In this document: piece after piece, positions 56,018 to 63,712 of the stretch
Layout: every line of letters starts with the position of its first letter
How positions within the stretch are numbered: the first letter of the stretch is position 1
NCBI RefSeq assembly: GCF_001434785.1
Contig: NZ_AZDT01000010.1
Coordinates: 108,030 to 172,029 of the forward strand
Length of the DNA: 64,000 nucleotides
Reading direction: 5' to 3'
Origin: Levilactobacillus namurensis DSM 19117
Lineage (GTDB): Bacteria; Bacillota; Bacilli; Lactobacillales; Lactobacillaceae
Position numbers and translations under genes: made by a program
Notes under the pieces: generated by a model
What the model saw: the letters and a program-made list of their open reading frames with translations, nothing else
What the model was told of the DNA's origin: nothing
Database searches by the model: none

Positions 56018-56034
56018 ATAAAAGAAGTATATCA
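56018..56034 (-). promoter_or_regulatory. Promoter of the secreted DUF5776 protein gene
   Basis: An extended -10 of the form TGATATACT (minus strand, TATACT 56026-56031) precedes a short hairpin TTTATC-GGAT-GATAAA and the cre-like site. No clear -35. Confidence 0.55.
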
Positions 56035-56350
56035 TGAACTTTATCCATTTCATAGTTTTAATTTAAACATCATTAAACATTCACTATCTTTGTTGATTAT
56101 CCCATCATTCAAAACCTTTAGTCTTGGCGACTTTCAACGTTTTTGAGGATAAATAAGTTCCAAAACAAACTAACTTTTTCAGAACAGATCGCGCTTAAGT
56201 CGATTCGGTCTGGCCCACGAAACCTCGTAGCTCAGAATTTTAAAGCAAATTCTGGCACATTACGGGCAGTTCTGCCCAAAAGTTGCTATACTTAAGGTGG
56301 ATGTGGTGGTAACATTGCCCAATATAACAATTGTTTAAGGAGGCGGTCTG

Positions 56351-56677
56351 ATGGCTGCTAGAAATGGACAACTCTATCAATTAAGTCTTACCGGTGTTCT
56401 CGGGGGGATTATGGGCATCTTCATCACCCAATTATTCAAGGGTGCGGCACATTTAGATCCCGATACGATTCTAGACCGGGTCAAGCGCCAGTTCCGCCAA
56501 GAGTCCCCCATTGAGGGGGCTTGGATCGAGCATCAAACGGTTCCTTACCAGAAGTTCGCGGTCAAGACCCGGGTCTACTACGGGGGGATTAACCGTTACG
56601 AAAACGATCAGTTGGTTCAATATCAGTTTATCGCCGATGCTAAGACGGGCAGTGTACTAGACATCCACCGTCTCTAA
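56351..56677 (+). CDS. Single-span membrane protein with a PepSY-like C-terminus
   Basis: A 108-residue protein with one hydrophobic helix (LSLTGVLGGIMGIFITQLF, residues about 12-30) and a soluble domain ending VQYQFIADAKTGSVLDIHRL. That ending resembles PepSY domains, where D-x-x-T-G-x-V is usual. Function unknown. ATG 56351 follows AAGGAGG; an extended -10 TTGCTATACT is near 56282. Flanked upstream by 370 bases of mostly non-coding DNA and followed by a terminator. Confidence 0.75.
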   Translation: MAARNGQLYQLSLTGVLGGIMGIFITQLFKGAAHLDPDTILDRVKRQFRQESPIEGAWIEHQTVPYQKFAVKTRVYYGGINRYENDQLVQYQFIADAKTGSVLDIHRL

Positions 56678-56693
56678 TCATTTCGACACAAAT

Positions 56694-56726
56694 AAGGCCC
56701 AGGGAGCGTAATCCCTGAGCCTTTTT
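56694..56726 (+). terminator. Terminator after the PepSY-like protein gene
   Basis: AGGCCCAGGGA and TCCCTGAGCCT pair around GCGTAA, followed by five T residues. Confidence 0.85.
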
Positions 56727-56775
56727 CTAAGTCCAGGATAAAATTCCCGGACCTCTGACTAGACGATTCTAAAAC

Positions 56776-56821
56776 GTGGGACCAAAGGCAGTTAAGCGAA
56801 GCTAGCTCCCTTTGGTCCCAC
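56776..56821 (-). terminator. Strong hairpin after uspA
   Basis: Thirteen-base perfect arms GTGGGACCAAAGG and CCTTTGGTCCCAC surround a 20-base loop. On the minus strand it is followed by a short T run, fitting a terminator for uspA, but the large loop is unusual. Confidence 0.65.
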
Positions 56822-56852
56822 TCTTCTAATCTTAGAATTTTTCTGTTTTCAG

Positions 56853-57362
56853 TTACTGGATAACGGATGACCGCAACTTCTTGGTGTGATTCTTCAAGTC
56901 CGTCCGTACCAGAAGCACATCACAGACTGCGTTGCTGATCACGTAACCCGCGGTAGAACCCAGTACCATTCGTTCAACCACGTTAGCTCCCGTTGCACCT
57001 AACATCACTAGGTCCGCTCCAAATTCTTGCGGTAGGGTCCTCGCCAGGTCCGTCTTCGCGTTACCATAATAAACCGATGTCACGACCTGTTCGACCCCAG
57101 CATCTTGGGCCTGTTGCCGGTAACGCTGAACCAAGTCCTCAAACCGTTGCCGCGATTCATCCATGATCTTTTGATCAACGTACCCAAACCCGACTTCATT
57201 ACTTCCCAGTCCAACGTACTGTCCCCCGCGCAAGACCGTCACAATGATAAGTTCAGCCTGATTTCGCTGAGCCACCGCAATGGCCTTTTCAATCGCCCGC
57301 TTGGCTTGGCGCGAGCCGTCCACTCCGACTAAAATGTGTTGATATTGTTGGGTCATCGTCAT
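56853..57362 (-). CDS. Universal stress protein, UspA family
   Basis: A 169-residue alpha/beta protein. The beta1 HILVGVDGSRQAKRAIEKA and the ATP-binding C-terminal motif LGATGANVVERMVLGSTAGYV (G-x2-G-x9-G-S) are typical of UspA. The start is ATG 57362 or ATG 57356 behind GGAAAGAG. Monocistronic, next to pepV but with its own ribosome binding site. Confidence 0.93.
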   Translation of the reverse strand: MTMTQQYQHILVGVDGSRQAKRAIEKAIAVAQRNQAELIIVTVLRGGQYVGLGSNEVGFGYVDQKIMDESRQRFEDLVQRYRQQAQDAGVEQVVTSVYYGNAKTDLARTLPQEFGADLVMLGATGANVVERMVLGSTAGYVISNAVCDVLLVRTDLKNHTKKLRSSVIQ

Positions 57363-57395
57363 CAATCTCTTTCCATTTAGATTTTGACTTATCGC

Positions 57396-58796
57396 CTACT
57401 TGGTCAGCTCGTAGATGGCTTGACCATAAATGGCCATCGCCTTCAGCAAGTCGGCTTCCGGTTGAAACTCGTCGGCCTGATGCATGGTATCTTGCGTACC
57501 GGGGAAGAGTGCCCCAAAGGCAACGCCCCGCTTCATCAGCCGACCGTAAGTCCCGCCACCAACGACTTCTGGTTGGGCCGTGGTATCGCCAGTCTGTTGC
57601 CGATAAACGTCCATTAATGTCGCCACGATTGGGTCACTCGGATCTACGTAATGTGGCACCATTTCTCGACCCTGTTCAACGGTCACGTCCATGGCTGCCG
57701 TGGCCTGCTTCAAGCCAGCCAGAATGGTCGCAGCCCCCGTGCCCGTGGGGTAACGGAAGTTCGTGTTGATAAGGCCTGCTTCACCCGCCTTAAACGTCAT
57801 GATACCAACGTTCATGGTCAGGTCACCCATGACCTTATCCGTGTATGCTAACCCTAATTTATGTGCTCGAGAATCGTCATGCAATTGGTCCGCCAGCAGA
57901 TTCAAGAAATGCTGTGCATCGCCACCGAACGCATAAGGTGCCAAGAACGTGGCCAGATAAGTCCCGGCATTGATACCGTTCTTCGGTTCCATCCCGTGAG
58001 CGGCCTTCCCAACCACGTGTAGGTGTAGGTGTTGGCCATCAACTGTCGCCTCACCTGTAACGGGAGCTTGCGCCAAAAAGGCATCGAAGTCCGCGGCTAA
58101 CTTAGCGGCATCCGGAACCGTCACATCGGCTTCGGCATCGCGGGGAACCATGTTCATTCGTAACCCTGAATCAAATTCATCTAGCTTATAATCCCCGTCG
58201 TTACGTCCCTTAAAGTGCGTCTCGAACGTTACGTTGCCTTTTTCCCCGTTAATTAACGGAAATTCGGCATCCGGAGAGAAACCTAAAGTGGGCGCCGGTT
58301 CCAGATCCAAGTAATGGTTCATCCCCGTCCAGTCACTCTCTTCATCCGTTCCGATAATGAACCGCACCTTCATCTTGGGAACGATTCCTTGATCCTTTAA
58401 CATCCGCAATCCGTAGTAGGCTGCTAAGGCGGGGCCTTTATCATCGGAAGTCCCCCGACCGTACAGGTTGCCATCCTTAGCCGTCAACGTGAATGGATCC
58501 GTCTGCCAGCCCTTGCCAGCCGGCATAACGTCCGCGTGCCCTAAAATGGCTAGGGTTTCATCGCCGGACCCGTATTCCACGTACCCCGCCAGATTATCCA
58601 GATTCTTAACGGTGAAACCATCGCGTTTGGCGATGGCCAAGAACGCCGCTAAGGCTTTAGCTGGTCCTGGTCCCAGTGGAAAGTCCGCCGTTGCCTGTGA
58701 ATCATCCCGTGAGCTATCGATGCTCACCAGTGTTTTTAGATCCGCCACGTAGTCGTCGCGGTATTGTTGTGCCAGTTTTTGCCAATCAAGTACCAT
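57396..58796 (-). CDS. pepV: M20 dipeptidase PepV
   Basis: Cytoplasmic zinc dipeptidase of broad specificity, used on peptides from casein and other protein. The 466-residue protein has the metal ligands LGHADVMPAG, SDDKGPALAAY and GTDEESDW, and VVGGGTYGRL toward the C-terminus. An insertion lid domain lies between. Start ATG 58796, behind GGAGGGG, replaces longer frames without a site. Diverges from the nnrD gene. Confidence 0.95.
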   Translation of the reverse strand: MVLDWQKLAQQYRDDYVADLKTLVSIDSSRDDSQATADFPLGPGPAKALAAFLAIAKRDGFTVKNLDNLAGYVEYGSGDETLAILGHADVMPAGKGWQTDPFTLTAKDGNLYGRGTSDDKGPALAAYYGLRMLKDQGIVPKMKVRFIIGTDEESDWTGMNHYLDLEPAPTLGFSPDAEFPLINGEKGNVTFETHFKGRNDGDYKLDEFDSGLRMNMVPRDAEADVTVPDAAKLAADFDAFLAQAPVTGEATVDGQHLHLHVVGKAAHGMEPKNGINAGTYLATFLAPYAFGGDAQHFLNLLADQLHDDSRAHKLGLAYTDKVMGDLTMNVGIMTFKAGEAGLINTNFRYPTGTGAATILAGLKQATAAMDVTVEQGREMVPHYVDPSDPIVATLMDVYRQQTGDTTAQPEVVGGGTYGRLMKRGVAFGALFPGTQDTMHQADEFQPEADLLKAMAIYGQAIYELTK

Positions 58797-58938
58797 AATT
58801 GCCCCTCCTTGAATGTTGTGTGGTCCCATGATCACCACGTTTAACCCTAATTCTAGCATACCGGCCAACCGTTTTCATCTGCCAGCTCCGGGCATGCTAT
58901 ACTGGGGATACAGAGATCAATTTTAGGAGGGGTTCTTT

Positions 58939-59766
58939 ATGGAAACACTCACAGCCGCCATCCTACCGCAAACGATTCGTCAACGGCCAGCTAACAGTCA
59001 CAAAGGGACGTATGGTCGTGTGACCCTAGTCGGTGGTAACCGTAACTTTGGCGGAGCCATTCTGATGGCCAGCGCTGCGGCCGTTTATGCCGGAGCCGGG
59101 TTGGTCACCACCATCACCGATGCCAGTAACCAAAGCAGCCTGCACGCCCGACTTCCAGAAGCTATGTTCGCCGATATGCGTCAAACCACTCAGCTGACTG
59201 ACCTGGTTGCCGGCGCCGACGTGGTGGTCATCGGTCCCGGCTTAGGCACCGATGACGCCGCGTTAGCTACGCTACAACAAGTCTTCCAGACAGTCACGGC
59301 GCAACAGACCTTGGTCGTCGACGGGTCCGCCATTACGTTGGTCGCCCAACATCACCTGACCCTACCAGCCGTTCCCCTGGTCTTGACACCTCACCAGATG
59401 GAATGGCAGCGTCTGAGCGGCATCGCCATTGCTGATCAGACCCCCGAACGTAATCGGGCCGCCGCCAATCAACTTAATGCGACCGTCGTGGTCAAGTCAC
59501 ACCGCACCCAAATTTATACGCCAACTGGTAGCTTTCAAAATCCTTTGGGCACTCCCGCCCAAGCGACCGGGGGAATGGGAGATACGCTAGCGGGCATGGT
59601 CGGTGGCTTCCTGGCCCAGTTTTCCGATCACCAAGACGCCGTTTTAGCGGCCGTCTACACCCATAGCGCCATCGCCGAAGCATTGGCCGCGAGCCAATAT
59701 GTGGTGTTACCCCATCAAATTATTGACGCATTGCCCCAGTACATGCATGACCATCAAGCACACTAA
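58939..59766 (+). CDS. nnrD: ADP-dependent NAD(P)H-hydrate dehydratase
   Basis: Repairs hydrated NAD(P)H (NADHX, NADPHX). The 275-residue ribokinase-fold protein has GPGLGTDDAALA, VLTPHQMEW and ATGGMGDTLAGMVGGFLAQ, typical of the single-domain enzyme. No epimerase domain is fused. ATG 58939 follows AGGAGGGG. Alone on the plus strand, with a perfect terminator after it. Confidence 0.94.
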   Translation: METLTAAILPQTIRQRPANSHKGTYGRVTLVGGNRNFGGAILMASAAAVYAGAGLVTTITDASNQSSLHARLPEAMFADMRQTTQLTDLVAGADVVVIGPGLGTDDAALATLQQVFQTVTAQQTLVVDGSAITLVAQHHLTLPAVPLVLTPHQMEWQRLSGIAIADQTPERNRAAANQLNATVVVKSHRTQIYTPTGSFQNPLGTPAQATGGMGDTLAGMVGGFLAQFSDHQDAVLAAVYTHSAIAEALAASQYVVLPHQIIDALPQYMHDHQAH

Positions 59767-59786
59767 CTGAACAAAATCTTTTTACC

Positions 59787-59823
59787 GCAAAAGGGCCCGG
59801 AAGTGACTTCCGGGCCCTTTTGT
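59787..59823. terminator. Bidirectional terminator
   Basis: CAAAAGGGCCCGGAAGT-GA-CTTCCGGGCCCTTTTG is near perfect and lies between converging nnrD and the RsuA-like gene. Confidence 0.93.
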
Positions 59824-59830
59824 CTAACTT

Positions 59831-60520
59831 TTAAAGTACTGTATCGCCTGTGGGAACCATGACGGCGTCAATCTCAGGTTCAAATAGCCCCCGATACGTG
59901 CCCGTAGACAGGTCCACTGGCAACTGCAAAGGACCGATGGCCGTCCGCGCTACGGCACCGCTCACGTTCGCCAAGCCCAACAATGCTGTCGTGGCGACCG
60001 CCACCTGGCGAGTTTGAACCGTGACGATCTGATAACGCTGTAAGTCATGCGTTACCAGCTGTGCTTGCTGACAGGCCGCCAGCGTCTTCAGATCCGCGTC
60101 TTGTAGCGCCGTCCCGTTAACCCGCACCTCTAACGTACTCGGCCAATGAGCAGCCTGAACGTCTGCCAAAAAGTGGGCATCGTCACTTAGGAGGACCAAA
60201 CCGGCGACCTCCTTGGGCAGGTCCGCCAAGACCTGTAAGGACCGCTCCTGGTCTAACACGTTCAAGAGACTACCGACACTATGGGCTACCGTAGCCCGCA
60301 GGTCGTTGACGACCCCTACCGGTTTATTTAGCATCAAATATTGCGGCTGTCGCCCTGTGACGGCTAACCCGTCTACGGCGATCTCATCATCCGCCGTCAC
60401 ACTCTGGCGTCCGCTATCAGCGACCGTTTCGTTGACCGTCACTCGCCCCTGCCGCAATAACCGAAAAATCTGTCGGGGCGTTCCCTGATGGTGTGTTGTT
60501 AAATAGTGTTCCAAATTCAC
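59831..60520 (-). CDS. RsuA-family pseudouridine synthase-like protein lacking the catalytic Asp
   Basis: A 229-residue protein with an N-terminal S4 RNA-binding domain (IFRLLRQGRVTVNETVADSG) and a pseudouridine-synthase-like domain (YLMLNKPVGVVNDLRATV). The catalytic motif, G-R-L-D-x-x-T-x-G-L in active enzymes, reads ADLPKEVAGLVLLSDD: the catalytic Asp position is Pro. Activity is therefore doubtful. The start is GTG 60520, behind GGAGG. It follows the YtgP/MurJ gene by 13 bases, as ytgP-ytzG in Bacillus. Confidence 0.85.
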   Translation of the reverse strand: MNLEHYLTTHHQGTPRQIFRLLRQGRVTVNETVADSGRQSVTADDEIAVDGLAVTGRQPQYLMLNKPVGVVNDLRATVAHSVGSLLNVLDQERSLQVLADLPKEVAGLVLLSDDAHFLADVQAAHWPSTLEVRVNGTALQDADLKTLAACQQAQLVTHDLQRYQIVTVQTRQVAVATTALLGLANVSGAVARTAIGPLQLPVDLSTGTYRGLFEPEIDAVMVPTGDTVL

Positions 60521-60533
60521 GCAAGTCCGCCTC

Positions 60534-62177
60534 CTAACGAATATGCAAACGTCGCCGTAAGCCGGCCATCCGTGGTCCCATGATGGTGTCGGCCAGCCGA
60601 CTGTGCAACATGGTGTAGACGTAGAAACCGCCACCTAAGACCGCAGCTACAGCCGTAATCACGAAGCTGGTCATTCGGCCATCCCCTAACAGGGCTTCAC
60701 CACCCCAGACCACTAATCGGGCAATCACGAAGGTCACAATCGCGGACAATAGGATGCCGTTACTCTGCTTAGCAATCGTGACGTAATAGATGCCGAATTG
60801 GACGTTGAGCGAATGAATAATCAGGTAACAGGTCACTAAGAACCCGACCCCCGTCGCCATGAGCGGTCCAAACGCGCCAAAGACATACACTAACGGCCAC
60901 TGCACCACGAATTTGACGACCGTCCCAACTAAGAAGTACTTCACGGCCCGGCGGTTCTGCGAAATCCCCTGCATCAGCGCTGAGACGACCGTATAGAGCC
61001 CTAAGATAATCGACAGGTAGGATGAAAATGCCAGGATCGATGCGCCTAGTGCTTCTTGCGCGTGACCGTAGAAAACGATGTTCAGGGGCCGCGCTACGGC
61101 CGACATCCCCAACGCACTGGGAATCATCACAAATTCAAACATCAAAAAGGCATTGGTCAACTGACCGGATATTTCTCGCTTGTTGCCCCGGGTGTAGGCT
61201 TCCGACAACAGGGGCACCACCGTAATCGCCAGTGCTGAAGCCAACGAAATCGTAATCATAATAATCTTATTGGCGTTGACCCCGAATAACGCGAATAAAT
61301 CGTTCAGGTACGTATCGGAGTAATTGCCCGCTAGATGCATGATTGGGGCAAAGGTGTATTGATCAATCAATTGGAAGATGGTAATGCCGGCCCCCAAAAC
61401 AATAAAGGGAACGGCCTGTGCCACAATTTCTCGGTATAATTGGTTAGCCGGTACGACCAAGGCGTTATTGCTATGACGAACCAGCGCCTGAAAGTGGCCT
61501 CGGCGCCGCCAGTAGTAGACACCTAGGATCAAGAGCCCGCATAACGCACCGACCGCCGCTGCTAAGGTCGACTGGGCAACCGCCGTCACCCAGTCTCCTT
61601 TGAGGACCTTCATGATCAGAAACGCCGTGATCAACATGTACGCGACCCGAGCCAGCTGTTCCACAAATTGAGAAATTGCGGACGGCGCCATTTGCTGAAA
61701 GCCTTGGAAGTATCCCCGGGTGAGACTCATCGTGGGAATAATCAAAATGGCCCAGGCTAACGAATGCAGTACCGGAATCAGATTATCGTCTCCTCCGGTA
61801 AACAAACCAGCGCCAAAGTACATGAGCGCCGCAATGGCTACCCCGGTACCTACCGCAATTACCAGCCCGCGTTGATATAAACGCACACTAATGCCATATT
61901 CGTTCAAAGCATTATAATGGGCCACCTGCTTGGCAATCGCCGAAGGGACCCCCGCAATCGCCGCAATGAGAAAGAAGCTGTAGATGTTGTAGCCCTTTCC
62001 ATACAGCGCATTCCCCTGTAAGAAGAAGGAACCGAACCAGATACTCCAGGGGATAATGTAGACGGCGCCTAAGATGCGTGAGAAGATGCTTCCCGCCGTC
62101 ATCCAGGCTGACCCAGCTACCATTTGTTCCTGAGCGTTCACGGATTGGCTTTCCGTTTGATCAGATCTTGCCGACAT
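60534..62177 (-). CDS. MurJ-type lipid II flippase (YtgP-like)
   Basis: Moves lipid-linked peptidoglycan precursor across the membrane. The 547-residue protein has about 14 transmembrane helices, typical of the MOP superfamily, with an N-terminal cytoplasmic stretch of about 30 residues and conserved Arg-containing SIFSRILGAVYIIPWS. YtgP of B. subtilis is the known MurJ. The start is ATG 62177 behind AGGGTG. Cotranscribed with the RsuA-like gene. A polysaccharide-repeat flippase is the alternative, but no sugar-biosynthesis genes are nearby. Confidence 0.93.
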   Translation of the reverse strand: MSARSDQTESQSVNAQEQMVAGSAWMTAGSIFSRILGAVYIIPWSIWFGSFFLQGNALYGKGYNIYSFFLIAAIAGVPSAIAKQVAHYNALNEYGISVRLYQRGLVIAVGTGVAIAALMYFGAGLFTGGDDNLIPVLHSLAWAILIIPTMSLTRGYFQGFQQMAPSAISQFVEQLARVAYMLITAFLIMKVLKGDWVTAVAQSTLAAAVGALCGLLILGVYYWRRRGHFQALVRHSNNALVVPANQLYREIVAQAVPFIVLGAGITIFQLIDQYTFAPIMHLAGNYSDTYLNDLFALFGVNANKIIMITISLASALAITVVPLLSEAYTRGNKREISGQLTNAFLMFEFVMIPSALGMSAVARPLNIVFYGHAQEALGASILAFSSYLSIILGLYTVVSALMQGISQNRRAVKYFLVGTVVKFVVQWPLVYVFGAFGPLMATGVGFLVTCYLIIHSLNVQFGIYYVTIAKQSNGILLSAIVTFVIARLVVWGGEALLGDGRMTSFVITAVAAVLGGGFYVYTMLHSRLADTIMGPRMAGLRRRLHIR

Positions 62178-62418
62178 TTGACACCCTACTTTCACTTGGT
62201 AAATTCAACGCGCTCAGGCACCCTTCTAAAAAGGATGCCAATCAAACCAATATTATACCATAGCCCTTTGTAGACAAGTGACTGGTTTCGGTTAAGATTT
62301 ACTAATCCACCGTCAAAAGTCCGGCTTCAATGGCCTCCCACTTACCGAATTCGCTTAACAGTGGTATTCTAGAGGTAGTTTAAAGTAACTTGGTGACTGT
62401 ATTAAGGAGGCAGACCAG

Positions 62419-62742
62419 ATGGCACAAAGTGCAACTGGAACTACTGCTGCTCCGCAGATGCAAATGTCCCCGGAGCGTGCACACGAAGTAGTTCTTATGA
62501 CGCAACAGATTCGCCGGAACTTCCCAGAGATTTCCGACGTGCCTGATGACCAGTTGTTGTATACAACATGGCGGAGTTTTAAGCGTATCGATCAGACAAG
62601 TGACAGCGATTATCACACCATGGCAAAAGTCTTTTTCCGGGAATTCGATCGGCACCTCTTGAACTATCAATTTTCTAAGGCGGGTGAAGAAGTTGCGGTG
62701 CGGCGCCGTTTCTTCGCCATCTTAACTGATCTATTCCAATAA
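62419..62742 (+). CDS. Unrecognised 107-residue protein
   Basis: A soluble, mostly helical, acidic and Arg-rich protein beginning MAQSATGTTAAPQMQMSPER with low-complexity Gln/Met/Ala at the N-terminus. No Cys and no transmembrane helix. Start ATG 62419 has AAGGAGG at ideal spacing. Upstream lies a 240-base intergenic region. I do not recognise the family. It has its own terminator. Confidence 0.75.
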   Translation: MAQSATGTTAAPQMQMSPERAHEVVLMTQQIRRNFPEISDVPDDQLLYTTWRSFKRIDQTSDSDYHTMAKVFFREFDRHLLNYQFSKAGEEVAVRRRFFAILTDLFQ

Positions 62743-62749
62743 AATGTCG

Positions 62750-62790
62750 TGAGTCCCATAACCCCCTATGGTTGTGGGACTTTCGTTTAT
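62750..62790 (+). terminator. Terminator after the 107-residue protein gene
   Basis: AGTCCCATAACC and GGTTGTGGGACTTT pair around a six-base loop, followed by T-rich sequence. Confidence 0.8.
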
Positions 62791-62843
62791 CCTCAAAGTT
62801 GCGCTATACTAATGACGTGAATCAAGGAAATGGGGGTTAGTTA

Positions 62844-63608
62844 ATGCGCTACTTAGCAATTTTAGGAAGTCACGAACGGGAAGGGATTACCGCCGGGTAC
62901 CTAGCAGCCGTCCTCCAGGCATTGCCGGAAGACGCTACCGTGGAAACCGTGTTCTTACGCGACTATGACATCTATCCAGACACTAAGGAGCAGTCTTGTC
63001 CGGCATTGGATGAGCTGGAGGCCAAGATGGCGGCCAGTGATTTCTGGATTCTGTGTGCCCCGACCTACTGGGGCGGACTCTCCGGGGTGATGAAACAGTT
63101 CTTCGACTGCATGCGGTTCCGGTTAGTTCGGATGAATTCCGTGGGCGACACCCTACCCGGTAAATATCAGAACAAGCATTATCTCAGTATGACCACCTGC
63201 TTCATTAGTTCAACCGACAACTTCTTTACAGGAATCACGGATCAGACCTTTGTCACGTTCGACCGGGTCATGACCGGTGCCGGGTTGATTAAAGTCGGTG
63301 AGTTTGTCGGTACCGGGACCTGGGGCACTAAAGCCCCGCGGCCCGAAAAATTACGAGAATGCACCCGGTGGGGACATAAAATCGCCGACCGGCCACGAAA
63401 GGATGATAACACTTTGAAACGCTACATATTGCTCTTCATCATGATTGCGGCTATGGCGCTAGTAACCATGGGCCTTCAAGCTTGGTGGCTGGGTGTCTTT
63501 GCCCCTGGTAAGTTCTGGATCACCTACCTTAGTTTCGTTGTGATCTTCTACGTTCTGCTGGCAGCGCTCCTGCACTTCTTCACGTTCGTTCGGCACCGTC
63601 GCCGTTAA
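62844..63608 (+). CDS. NADPH-dependent FMN reductase-like protein with C-terminal membrane helices
   Basis: A 254-residue protein. Residues about 1-190 form a flavodoxin-like domain with the phosphate-binding start YLAILGSHEREGITAGYL and CAPTYWGGLSGVMKQFFDCM, the region used for flavin and nicotinamide in this fold. Two hydrophobic helices follow (about 195-217 and 225-248) and the end is HRRR. A membrane-tethered flavin reductase is inferred. A -10 TATACT (about 62810) precedes ATG 62844. Confidence 0.88.
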   Translation: MRYLAILGSHEREGITAGYLAAVLQALPEDATVETVFLRDYDIYPDTKEQSCPALDELEAKMAASDFWILCAPTYWGGLSGVMKQFFDCMRFRLVRMNSVGDTLPGKYQNKHYLSMTTCFISSTDNFFTGITDQTFVTFDRVMTGAGLIKVGEFVGTGTWGTKAPRPEKLRECTRWGHKIADRPRKDDNTLKRYILLFIMIAAMALVTMGLQAWWLGVFAPGKFWITYLSFVVIFYVLLAALLHFFTFVRHRRR

Positions 63609-63712
63609 CTACTTACCCTTTAATTGTAAAGAGTCCTAATGGTCAAGGTATCTGAACACGTCTGGCTGGGTCGGCAACTTTATCAACTCGTCTGGATGAT
63701 TCCATTTAAAAA

